A stretch of 64,000 nt of DNA, from assembly GCA_963977425.1 (NCBI GenBank), contig CAXBOO010000008.1, positions 1 to 64,000 of the forward strand. The letters are read 5' to 3'. The position numbers and the translations under genes are program-made. The DNA comes from CAXBOO01 sp963977425. GTDB taxonomy: Bacteria; Bacteroidota; Bacteroidia; Flavobacteriales_D; Luteibaculaceae. How positions within the stretch are numbered: position 1 is the first letter of the stretch; each line of letters begins with the position of its first letter. This document shows positions 15,339 to 22,655 of the stretch, in pieces. The notes under the pieces were generated by a model that searched no databases, was not told the DNA's origin, and was given only the letters and a program-made list of their open reading frames with translations.

Positions 15339-16010
15339 ATGAAGCACCAAGTTAAAATCATCTCATTCGGACCTTTAATAATTCTCTCTTTCCTGAGTTT
15401 TATTCTAACGATGGCCCTTTTTTTATCCCTGGAGAACAAACTGCCATATTGGACACTTTTGGTGCTTAATGGAGCTATTATCCTTCTTCTGAACCTTTTG
15501 TTTACAGGTTCAATTAAATTTGAATTTAAGCAAGATTCATTTACAATCGAATTCTTAAAAAAGCCTTTAATAACCTTTATTCCAGAGGGTGAATTCCTCT
15601 TTTCGGAAATTAAGAAATGGGATCATTTTAGCTACAACCAAGGTCCCGATGCACTTATCATCCGCCTAAAATCAAAGAAGAAAATTCGAATAACATTTAG
15701 GCTATTCGCTCTTAAAAATGACTACCACTCTTTGCTCTCAAATTTCAAGGAGTGGGTAAATGAAAATAGGGATAGAAACAGATTGTCTGAATATGAAGCT
15801 TATAACATGACCGAGCAATTTTATTCCTCAAAAAAGGCTAAGTATGCGGGCTATGTTCTTTATACGCTTTTTATTCTTGATTTTCTTTTAATGATCATTA
15901 ATGCGTGGGATCATAGAAAGCTCTTTGCCCTGTTACTTATTCCTCTAACGTTTTCGGGAATGATGTTTATTGTTCAACTTCAGCTGTTTAGAAAGAAGAA
16001 AAAAAACTAA
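15339..16010 (+). CDS. Membrane protein of unknown function (cassette 15)
   Basis: A 223-residue protein with two N-terminal hydrophobic segments, a soluble middle (residues about 60-150, KFEFKQDSFTIEFLKKPL ... FKEWVNENRDRNR) and two C-terminal membrane segments ending in KKKKN. No family is recognised. An upstream in-frame ATG (15318) lies within the IS inverted repeat, so the native start is ATG 15339, 10 nt beyond the IS end. Insertion of the IS has replaced its leader and could place it under IS-borne transcription. Confidence 0.65.
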   Translation: MKHQVKIISFGPLIILSFLSFILTMALFLSLENKLPYWTLLVLNGAIILLLNLLFTGSIKFEFKQDSFTIEFLKKPLITFIPEGEFLFSEIKKWDHFSYNQGPDALIIRLKSKKKIRITFRLFALKNDYHSLLSNFKEWVNENRDRNRLSEYEAYNMTEQFYSSKKAKYAGYVLYTLFILDFLLMIINAWDHRKLFALLLIPLTFSGMMFIVQLQLFRKKKKN

Positions 16011-16225
16011 CGCCAACAAAGGCTAAATGTAATGCGGGTTTGGTGGTTAATGGAATGCGGGTTTGGTGGTTAATGGAATGTATTTCGAGACCCATCCGCC
16101 AAAACAAGTTTTGACGAATTATATTTGATAAAGTAAATTCACAAAAATTGGTTTGGCTCAGTTTCGTTGCTGATTGAACATTTTCACTGTTCAATCCCGC
16201 ACTCCACTTAGCCGAGCCGTTACCT
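16011..16225 (+). repeat. attC-like site 15 (family B, 215 bp, with a tandem duplication)
   Basis: Left box CGCCAAC (16011-16017), right box GTTACCT (16219-16225). A 23-bp unit starting AATGCGGGTTTGG is duplicated exactly at 16031-16053 and 16054-16076, making this the longest site. Otherwise it is like sites 6, 9 and 13, with TATATTTG at 16120-16127. The left box matches its cassette start only over 6 nt (GTTGGC), the weakest pair in the array. Confidence 0.84.
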
Positions 16226-16285
16226 GCAAGCTAAAAATGAAAGGAGTGCGAATCATTCAGTGAATTTGAAAAACACAAAGATTAT

Positions 16286-16317
16286 TTTGCTACATTTTCT
16301 ATTAAGCTTTATCTTTG
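16286..16317 (+). promoter_or_regulatory. Bacteroidetes promoter of the class III fic gene
   Basis: TTTG at 16286-16289, a 20-nt spacer, then TATCTTTG at 16310-16317, matching the -33/-7 consensus. The fic ATG is at 16324, so transcription should start at or within a few nt of it, giving a leaderless or nearly leaderless mRNA. Confidence 0.7.
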
Positions 16318-16323
16318 AATTGT

Positions 16324-16881
16324 ATGAAAAACCTTGATAAGAAAAGTCTTGAAAATGCCTTTCGATTATTTGACTCGGGTGATATTGACAAAATTGAAAT
16401 TGGATCAACCAAGGGGTTACAAGAAATTCATCATTATCTTTTTGCTGACTTATTCGATTTTGCTGGGCAGATTCGCAAGCAAAACATTTCTAAAGGCGGG
16501 TTCAGATTCGCAAATGCTCTTTACCTAGAAGAAATTTTAGTAAAAATTGAGCAGATGCCTCAAGAAAATTTTGAAGATATAATTGCAAAATACACTGAAA
16601 TGAATATTGCTCATCCGTTTTTAGAAGGAAATGGAAGGACAATGCGAATTTGGCTAGACTTAATCTTAAAAAAGTATCTCAAGAACGTTGTGAATTGGCA
16701 ATTCGTTAATAAAACATTGTACTTGCAAGCAATGGAAAGAAGTCCAATCAATGATTTGGAAATACGAGTGCTACTTTCTGAAAATTTGACGGAAGAAGTA
16801 AATAATAGAGAAATAATCTTCAAAGGCATAGAGCAATCATATTATTATGAAGGCTACGAAAAGGAAGAAGACGAAGAGTAA
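16324..16881 (+). CDS. Fic-family AMP-transferase, class III (cassette 16)
   Basis: A 185-residue compact Fic protein. The catalytic motif HPFLEGNGRTMR is complete (D replaced by E, as is common). The C-terminal tail carries SYYYEG (Ser172-Gly177), matching the [S/T]xxxE[G/N] inhibitory motif at the end of the protein, as in class III enzymes such as Neisseria meningitidis Fic, which are restrained by an inhibitory helix and oligomerisation. The target is unknown. ATG 16324 is chosen because the TTG at 16315 falls in the -7 box. The cassette start GTTACCTGC (16219) matches inverted GCAGGTAAC (ending 16918), so it is an intact cassette. Confidence 0.85.
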   Translation: MKNLDKKSLENAFRLFDSGDIDKIEIGSTKGLQEIHHYLFADLFDFAGQIRKQNISKGGFRFANALYLEEILVKIEQMPQENFEDIIAKYTEMNIAHPFLEGNGRTMRIWLDLILKKYLKNVVNWQFVNKTLYLQAMERSPINDLEIRVLLSENLTEEVNNREIIFKGIEQSYYYEGYEKEEDEE

Positions 16882-16911
16882 ATATTTTTAAGTTGAAATA
16901 ATAAAGCCAGC

Positions 16912-17025
16912 AGGTAACATAGCTATATTTAATGTGGGGTTTGGCAGTAAATTAACAGCGCTAAATCAAAGATCTAGCTTCATACGGAATTGAAAACTAT
17001 CGCATTACAATCCTTCACGAACCAA
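16912..17025 (+). repeat. Degenerate terminal attC-like site 16
   Basis: Left box AGGTAAC (16912-16918), then AGCTATATTTAATGTGGGG, clearly homologous to the left arm of family B. The right part (near ATTGAAAACTATCGCATTACAAT, here given only as a landmark around 16992) keeps fragments of the family B right arm, but the final GAGCC-GTT box is missing. The array ends here, about 5 bp before the convergent decarboxylase stop at 17030. Confidence 0.65.
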
Positions 17026-17029
17026 CCCT

Positions 17030-18475
17030 TTATTTATCCAATAATTTCACCTGTTTTTCAAGCTGACTAAGAAGCAAATCGATGTGTTCTTTGTGTGTTC
17101 TAAAACTTAATGCTGCACATCGCAACCAATAAGCTCCGCTCAAACTGGTAGACGACACATATACTTTCCCTTCGTGTTGTACCGCTAAGGTCAGTTTCTT
17201 ATTGAATGCATTTACTTCTGTTCCGTTTTTAGGATGATAACGATAGATACAAACACTCAATTCTGGTTCAGGACCTACTTCAAATCCTAAAGCTTCCACT
17301 TTTTGATGAAAATACCGTGCTAGAAGTAATTTTTCATCCAAAGCCGATCGAAAAACGGAAATACCATGCAGCTTAAGTGCCATGTACATCCGCAATCCTC
17401 TATAATGTTTGCTCAATTCGGGAGACACCTCTGAAGGAGAATATTCCATATCAAATCCGTCGGTATCCTGTAAATAAGGAGCTTGGTACTGATTGGCTTC
17501 ACGCAAGGCTTTTACATCTTTAACTAAGGCTATACCTGTACCATAAGGCAAGAACAACCCCTTATGTGGATCGATGGTGATAGAATCGGCTCGGTGTATG
17601 CCTTTGAATAGTTTTTTTCCATAATCGGTTAATGCAAAATAGCCGCCATAAGCAGCATCAACATGAAACCACAAGCCGTATTTCTCACATATGTCGGCCA
17701 TAGCATCCATAGGATCTACAGCACCTACATTGGTGCTTCCTGCATTGGCTACAGTTAGAAAAGGACTTAAGCCATTGGCAATATCTTCTTTAACCATTTT
17801 TTCAAAAGCTGATGGAATAATACGGTAAGCGTTATCGAGTGGCAAATACCGTAGAATGCATTCATTCAACCCTGAAAGTCGGATGGCTTTTTCTACACTA
17901 TGGTGCGATTGTTCGGATAAATAAATAACCGTTTTTTCGTAATCTTTTCCTTTAATTTTCTTAGCCCATCGTGCTGTTGACATGGCTGTTAGATTGGCAA
18001 TACTCCCACCCGAACTTAGGTATCCACCAAACGAACCTGTATAGCCTAGCACCTTCCCTGTCCATCGTACAAGTGTGTTTTCTATACGCACAGAACCTGG
18101 AGAAGCAAAAAACAAGCCCGCAAAACGGTTGGTAACAGCGGCTAGATAGTCACCCAACGCTGAGGCATATAGTCCACCTCCTGGTATGTACGCCAAATAA
18201 GCACCACTGGTGGGATTCAATCCCGGTTTTATGCTTTGCTCATCAATAGATTGCATGATGGAAGCAATATCTTCACCTTGTTCTTCTAAAGCAATTTTTG
18301 CATCGAAGTTTTCAGGATCATACCCCTCCTTTTCGTATAGTTTTTGATTCGGAATGGTTTTAATGAATTCGTCAGCAAAACCAAAAACGACAGAATCGGC
18401 CTCCTTTTTCTGTGCTGGAGACAATTCTAATTTTCGGCTTTCTAGTTCTAATTCAGAGAGTTGCTTAAGCATCAT
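17030..18475 (-). CDS. PLP-dependent group II amino-acid decarboxylase
   Basis: A 481-residue pyridoxal-phosphate enzyme of the glutamate/aromatic-amino-acid decarboxylase family. Visible features are SSGGSIAN near residue 155, HHSVEKA (His191/192), HVDAAYGGY with Asp273 binding the PLP ring nitrogen, and DPHKG with Lys305 as the Schiff-base lysine. The substrate cannot be read from sequence; an aromatic amino acid or glutamate are the usual options. It lies 18 nt downstream of the 243-residue protein gene, probably one operon. It is the first core gene next to the cassette array and its 3' end faces it. Confidence 0.85.
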   Translation of the reverse strand: MMLKQLSELELESRKLELSPAQKKEADSVVFGFADEFIKTIPNQKLYEKEGYDPENFDAKIALEEQGEDIASIMQSIDEQSIKPGLNPTSGAYLAYIPGGGLYASALGDYLAAVTNRFAGLFFASPGSVRIENTLVRWTGKVLGYTGSFGGYLSSGGSIANLTAMSTARWAKKIKGKDYEKTVIYLSEQSHHSVEKAIRLSGLNECILRYLPLDNAYRIIPSAFEKMVKEDIANGLSPFLTVANAGSTNVGAVDPMDAMADICEKYGLWFHVDAAYGGYFALTDYGKKLFKGIHRADSITIDPHKGLFLPYGTGIALVKDVKALREANQYQAPYLQDTDGFDMEYSPSEVSPELSKHYRGLRMYMALKLHGISVFRSALDEKLLLARYFHQKVEALGFEVGPEPELSVCIYRYHPKNGTEVNAFNKKLTLAVQHEGKVYVSSTSLSGAYWLRCAALSFRTHKEHIDLLLSQLEKQVKLLDK

Positions 18476-18493
18476 CCACGGGATATTTTGTTC

Positions 18494-19225
18494 CTATAAT
18501 TTCAAAAACGATTCGTAAACTTCGAATTCGGTCAAATTCAACATTCTATCTTCTTGCGCTGCACCTTCTTCTATATGACCTAATGTTTCCATTGGCAAAT
18601 CGAATGCAACGAACAACATATCAGCCAAATCTTCGCTGCTTATTTTCCCGTTTACAAACATGATATACATACAGATATGAAAAGCATCAAACGTTTGTGA
18701 CAAACAGGCAATGATTGTTTTTTGACGCAGACTGAAACCATTGTAAATGTCTTCAAAAGCGTTTACATATTTCAAATAATCTGTCCACTGATCTTGCAAA
18801 TCTTCTTTCGGGAAATAAATAATTTCCTCTTCCTCATCTTCCCATTCTTCATCGATATCCAAATCGGGTAATTCCCCATTAAAATGTTCGGTAAACCATA
18901 GGGCTACCAATTGTTGAAGATGAATTCTACCTTCTTCCAATTCTTTGCTTTGGGCTTTATGAAAAACGGGGTCGCGCCACAACTGCTTTCTTAAATGAGC
19001 TTTACCACTCGCATTACCGTCCGGATAATTATCTACTAAGGTTAAAAACAAGTTATAGATATTCACTTCTCCTAATTCTGGCTCACCATTCTCGTTGGCA
19101 AACTCTGCCACTTTTTGAATCAAGACTTCATCTTTTGATTTAAGGTCGTGGCCATTAGGACTCTGCAAAAATTGATTTTCATTCAACAAGTAAAAAAAAT
19201 CATCTTCTTTTTTAACTAAAAACAT
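18494..19225 (-). CDS. Conserved acidic protein, possibly ATP12-chaperone-like
   Basis: A 243-residue cytoplasmic, strongly acidic protein (DIDEEWEDEEEEI around residue 125). The opening (KKEDDFFYLLNENQFLQSPN, then a helix, then YNLFLTLVDNYPDG) loosely follows the layout of ATP12-type F1-ATPase assembly chaperones, but the match is from memory and weak. It is probably co-transcribed with the decarboxylase 18 nt downstream. No catalytic motif is seen. Confidence 0.5.
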   Translation of the reverse strand: MFLVKKEDDFFYLLNENQFLQSPNGHDLKSKDEVLIQKVAEFANENGEPELGEVNIYNLFLTLVDNYPDGNASGKAHLRKQLWRDPVFHKAQSKELEEGRIHLQQLVALWFTEHFNGELPDLDIDEEWEDEEEEIIYFPKEDLQDQWTDYLKYVNAFEDIYNGFSLRQKTIIACLSQTFDAFHICMYIMFVNGKISSEDLADMLFVAFDLPMETLGHIEEGAAQEDRMLNLTEFEVYESFLKL

Positions 19226-19383
19226 AATAGATATATAACCCTGATAAACAACAAATTAAACAACTCAACCATCGTTATCAGAGCGGTAAAAATACAACCT
19301 TTAAATCGTTAAAAAACTGTTAATTTAAATCCGACTGAATCTTCTGTGCGTTATCTCCCACCAAATAATTAACAAACAGAAAC

Positions 19384-19935
19384 ATGAAAAAAGTAATAGC
19401 CGCTTTGGCTCTAATCATCGGAACAGCAACAGCAACTACAGCACAAAATGTAACTTACGTTGGAGGCGAAGCCATGTACCCGAAAAAGGACATTGTAGAC
19501 AATGCCGTAAACTCTAAAGATCATACCACTTTGGTTGCAGCAGTACAAGCAGCTGGATTGGTAGAAACGTTAAAAAGCAAAGGTCCTTTCACAGTATTTG
19601 CTCCTACCAACGATGCTTTCGAAAACCTACCAGCAGGTACGGTAGAAACCTTGGTAAAACCAGAAAACAAAGGCACATTAACGGCCATTTTGACTTACCA
19701 CGTTGTAGCGGGAAACTATACTTCAGATAAAATTGTAAAAGCCATCAAGGCATCGAGCAATGGAATTGCAAAACTAACTACAGTACAAGGTGGTACGCTT
19801 AAAGCGATGTTGAATGGTAAAAACGTAATGCTTGAAGACGAAAATGGCAACAAGGCCAACGTTACGATATTAGACGTTGTTCAATCGAATGGTGTAATAC
19901 ATGTAATTGATGCTGTAGTTACGCCTAAGAACTAA
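19384..19935 (+). CDS. Secreted fasciclin-domain protein
   Basis: A 183-residue protein with a signal peptide (VIAALALIIGTATATTAQ) and one fasciclin (FAS1) domain: residues about 35-180, with the H1-like stretch GPFTVFAPTNDAFENLP and the H2-like stretch NGVIHVIDAVVTPKN. FAS1 proteins are usually adhesion or surface proteins. It stands alone and is followed by a strong terminator at 19961, so it is probably monocistronic and well expressed. Confidence 0.9.
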   Translation: MKKVIAALALIIGTATATTAQNVTYVGGEAMYPKKDIVDNAVNSKDHTTLVAAVQAAGLVETLKSKGPFTVFAPTNDAFENLPAGTVETLVKPENKGTLTAILTYHVVAGNYTSDKIVKAIKASSNGIAKLTTVQGGTLKAMLNGKNVMLEDENGNKANVTILDVVQSNGVIHVIDAVVTPKN

Positions 19936-19960
19936 TTTACCCAACTCTTTCATTCAGTTT

Positions 19961-19985
19961 AAACCCCGATAAATCGGGGTTTTTT
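19961..19985 (+). terminator. Rho-independent terminator after the fasciclin gene
   Basis: Stem ACCCCGAT / ATCGGGGT with an AA loop, followed by a T run. Confidence 0.9.
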
Positions 19986-20024
19986 ATTTTTTATAAAAAC
20001 CAATTACACTTACATTCGTTCTTA

Positions 20025-20687
20025 ATGAATATGAAACAAGGTATTTTAACCATTCTTATTGCATTGGCTTTATCCATCACAAGCTGTACAGCACAAAATG
20101 CAAATGAAAAATTAACCTCATCTTCTCCACAAAAAGATTTGAGTCATTTACAAACTGCCTATTTTGCTTCGGGTTGTTTTTGGTGCGTAGAAGCTGTTTT
20201 TGAAAGTGTGGAAGGTGTTGAAGAAGCTATATCGGGTTATGCTGGTGGGCATACCGATAACCCTACTTATCAATCCATTGGAACAGGTACAACAGGACAT
20301 GCCGAATCTGTACAGGTCTTTTATGATTCTACTGTAGTTTCGTTTGAAACCTTGGTTAACGTGTATTACGGATCACATGACCCTACAACAGTTAACGGCC
20401 AACATCCAGATTACGGCACTCAATATAGAAGCATCTTGTTTTACCAAAATGCATATGAAAAAGCCATTGCTGAAAACTATAAGGAAACGTTGGATGCATC
20501 AGGAGATTATAGCCAACCGATTGCAACAGAAATCATACGTTTGAAGACATTTTACCCTGCAGAAGATTACCATCAGGACTACGAAAAACTTCATCCTGAA
20601 AACCCCTATGTACAAAAAGTATCTATTCCTAGGTTAAGAAGGTTTCAATCTAAATTTCCTGAACTACTAAAAGACCATTTGCATTAA
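20025..20687 (+). CDS. msrA: Peptide methionine sulfoxide reductase MsrA, lipoprotein form
   Basis: A 220-residue MsrA. The N-terminus is a lipoprotein signal (ALALSITSC, Cys21), so the enzyme is probably membrane-anchored in the periplasm. The catalytic motif GCFWC gives Cys51 as nucleophile and Cys54 nearby; EAVFESVEGVEEAISGYAGG, GTGTTGHAESVQV and YYGSHDPTT follow in the usual order. It reduces S-methionine sulfoxide in exported proteins. ATG 20025 or the second ATG (20031) could be used. Shares a bidirectional terminator with rny. Confidence 0.93.
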   Translation: MNMKQGILTILIALALSITSCTAQNANEKLTSSSPQKDLSHLQTAYFASGCFWCVEAVFESVEGVEEAISGYAGGHTDNPTYQSIGTGTTGHAESVQVFYDSTVVSFETLVNVYYGSHDPTTVNGQHPDYGTQYRSILFYQNAYEKAIAENYKETLDASGDYSQPIATEIIRLKTFYPAEDYHQDYEKLHPENPYVQKVSIPRLRRFQSKFPELLKDHLH

Positions 20688-20710
20688 CAACAGCATAAAA
20701 TATCAACCAT

Positions 20711-20741
20711 AAAAAAACCGAAGATTGCTCTTCGGTTTTTT
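20711..20741. terminator. Bidirectional terminator between msrA and rny
   Basis: Perfect stem CCGAAGA / TCTTCGG with a TTGC loop, flanked by A and T runs on the two sides, so it can serve both convergent genes. Confidence 0.88.
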
Positions 20742-20765
20742 ATTTCAAAAATATAGTTGCTCTAC

Positions 20766-22328
20766 TTAGTGTGCTGTAGAAACGGCTCTCATTTCACGAA
20801 TTACCGTAACCTTTACTTGACCAGGATACGTCATTTCGTTTTGAATTTTCTGAGATATATCAAACGATATTTGAGCTGCTTTAGCGTCATCAACTCTATC
20901 GCAATCTACCATCACACGTAACTCTCTACCTGCTTGAATAGCATATGCTTTGGCTACACCATTGATATCGCTAGCAATTTTTTCTAAATCTTTAATACGC
21001 TTAATATAGCTTTCCATTACCTCGCGACGAGCTCCTGGACGTGCACCAGAAATAGCATCACACACTTGAATGATTGGTGACAACAATGAGGTCATCTCAA
21101 TCTCGTCGTGGTGAGCACCAATGGCATTGCAAATATCAGCAGGTTCGCCATACTTCTCAGCCCACTGCATACCCAAAATTGCGTGTGGAGTTTCCGATTC
21201 GGTATCCAACACTTTTCCAATATCGTGCAACAAACCAGCTCGCTTTGCTTTCTTAGCATTTAAACCAAGTTCGGCAGCCATTATAGCACATAAATTAGCC
21301 ACTTCACGTGAGTGTTGCAGTAAGTTTTGTCCATAAGATGAACGGTAACGCATACGACCTACATAACGAATAAGCTCAGGAGCCAATCCATGAATTCCTA
21401 AATCAACACAGGTTCTTTTACCTGTTTCGAATATCTCTTCTTCAAGGTCTTTGGTTACTTTTTCAACCACACGTTCTATACGCTCTGGATGAATACGTCC
21501 ATCGCTTACCAATTGGTGCAATGCCAAACGGGCTATTTCTCTTCGTACAGAATCAAAACAAGAAATCGTGATAGTTTCCGGCGTATCGTCTACAATAAGC
21601 TCTACACCTGTTGCAGCTTCAAACGAACGAATGTTACGTCCCTCTCTACCAATAATCTTCCCTTTATTTTCGTCTGATCCAACTTGGAAGTTAGATACTG
21701 AATTTTCTATAGAGTGCTCAGTAGCAACACGTTGAATAGCTGTAATTACAACTTTTTTAGCTTCGGTATTGGCTGTTAACTTAGCCTCGTCTAAAATGTG
21801 CTGAACAGATAGAGCCGCTTCGGTTTTAGCTTCGTCTTTTAGCATTTCTACCAATTGACCTTTAGCTTCTTCTTTGCTGGTTCCTGCTACTTTTTCTAAC
21901 GTGCTGATAGCTTCTTGCATTTTTGCATCAAGCTCACGTTCTTTCTTTTGAAGTCTTTCTGTATTCTCTTCTAGTTTTTTTACGGCAAAGGTATGATCCT
22001 TCTGCTCTTGCCTTAAAGCTTTGTCTTTTGCTTTGTATTCTTCGAAGTTGAGTTTGTTTTTTTGCTCGTATTCTTTTACACGTTTTTCTAAGTCGTGCAA
22101 ACTTGCCTTGCGCTTACTTACCTCTTCTTCGTGTTTTTCTTTAAGCGATTGAAATTTTTCTTTTGCTTGAAAAGCTTTTTCTTTTCTTACAATTTCAGCT
22201 TCTTTTTCGGCTTCTGCCAAAATGCTGTTTTTCTTGCTGTTCAATACTTTATTGACCAACACATACGCTACAGTACCACCTATAGCTAGACCTCCTATTA
22301 GGCCTATGGTTAAACTTATTCCGTCCAT
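20766..22328 (-). CDS. rny: Ribonuclease Y
   Basis: A 520-residue RNase Y with the family's order: N-terminal membrane helix (ISLTIGLIGGLAIGGTVAYVL), a long coiled coil to about residue 200, a KH domain with IIGREGRNIRSFE, and an HD domain with LLHDIGK. It is a membrane-bound endoribonuclease that starts mRNA decay. The length is normal. It lies 30 nt downstream of zapA, so the three genes 22940-20766 are probably one operon. Confidence 0.95.
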   Translation of the reverse strand: MDGISLTIGLIGGLAIGGTVAYVLVNKVLNSKKNSILAEAEKEAEIVRKEKAFQAKEKFQSLKEKHEEEVSKRKASLHDLEKRVKEYEQKNKLNFEEYKAKDKALRQEQKDHTFAVKKLEENTERLQKKERELDAKMQEAISTLEKVAGTSKEEAKGQLVEMLKDEAKTEAALSVQHILDEAKLTANTEAKKVVITAIQRVATEHSIENSVSNFQVGSDENKGKIIGREGRNIRSFEAATGVELIVDDTPETITISCFDSVRREIARLALHQLVSDGRIHPERIERVVEKVTKDLEEEIFETGKRTCVDLGIHGLAPELIRYVGRMRYRSSYGQNLLQHSREVANLCAIMAAELGLNAKKAKRAGLLHDIGKVLDTESETPHAILGMQWAEKYGEPADICNAIGAHHDEIEMTSLLSPIIQVCDAISGARPGARREVMESYIKRIKDLEKIASDINGVAKAYAIQAGRELRVMVDCDRVDDAKAAQISFDISQKIQNEMTYPGQVKVTVIREMRAVSTAH

Positions 22329-22358
22329 TTTAATAAAATTTAGAGACGGAGCTAAAAA

Positions 22359-22655
22359 CTATTTCGAATGCTCTTGAAGAATGAGTGATAATCTATCTTC
22401 TATCAGTTGCAACGCCGAACCGCTTGACTTTTGGTTCATTTCGTTTTCTTTAAGAAGACTCTGGGTAGTTATCTGCAATGCCGCCATGGCCAACAAATCT
22501 TGTTTGTCTTTAACAGAGAAATTATCTTGAAAAGAAAGCAATAAATCGTTAATTCGACTGGCCGCCTTACGCACAAACTCTTCTTCGTTTGCGGCTACTG
22601 TAAGCGGATAATTTCTACCAGCGATACTAACTTTTATAGACTGTCCTTCACTCAT
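22359..22655 (-). CDS. zapA: Cell division protein ZapA
   Basis: A 98-residue ZapA-family protein: an N-terminal beta-hairpin (QSIKVSIAGRNYPLTV), NEEEFVRKAASRINDLL, then a long helix for coiled-coil dimerisation. ZapA crosslinks FtsZ filaments at the division ring. It starts directly after the coiled-coil protein upstream (0 nt gap) and precedes rny. Confidence 0.87.
   Translation of the reverse strand: MSEGQSIKVSIAGRNYPLTVAANEEEFVRKAASRINDLLLSFQDNFSVKDKQDLLAMAALQITTQSLLKENEMNQKSSGSALQLIEDRLSLILQEHSK

Larger units (their letters stand above)
1..17025 (+). mobile_element. Integron-type gene cassette array, no integrase in the window
   Basis: This region holds about 16 short gene cassettes, all on the + strand. 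They are separated by 15 complete attC-like sites, and a sixteenth broken site closes the array near 17,025. Site starts: 608, 1492, 2317, 2919, 3892, 5094, 6189, 6950, 7860, 8532, 9170, 10504, 11735, 13948, 16011, 16912. Each complete site opens with a box ending AAC and closes with a box beginning GTT, and its ends fold as an imperfect hairpin. The end of each cassette is the reverse complement of its own start (for example start GTTGGCAACA, end TGTTGCCAAC), even where the neighbouring cassette has a different box. That is what recombination of circular cassettes at G^TT leaves. No tyrosine recombinase lies in the window. By polarity an attI and intI would be upstream of position 1. Confidence 0.88.

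Noticed and set aside
608..16225. The repeats as a CRISPR array or as REP-type elements
   Set aside because: They are 67-215 bp, surround whole genes rather than spacers, and their ends follow the cassette-specific complementarity rule; no cas genes are present.
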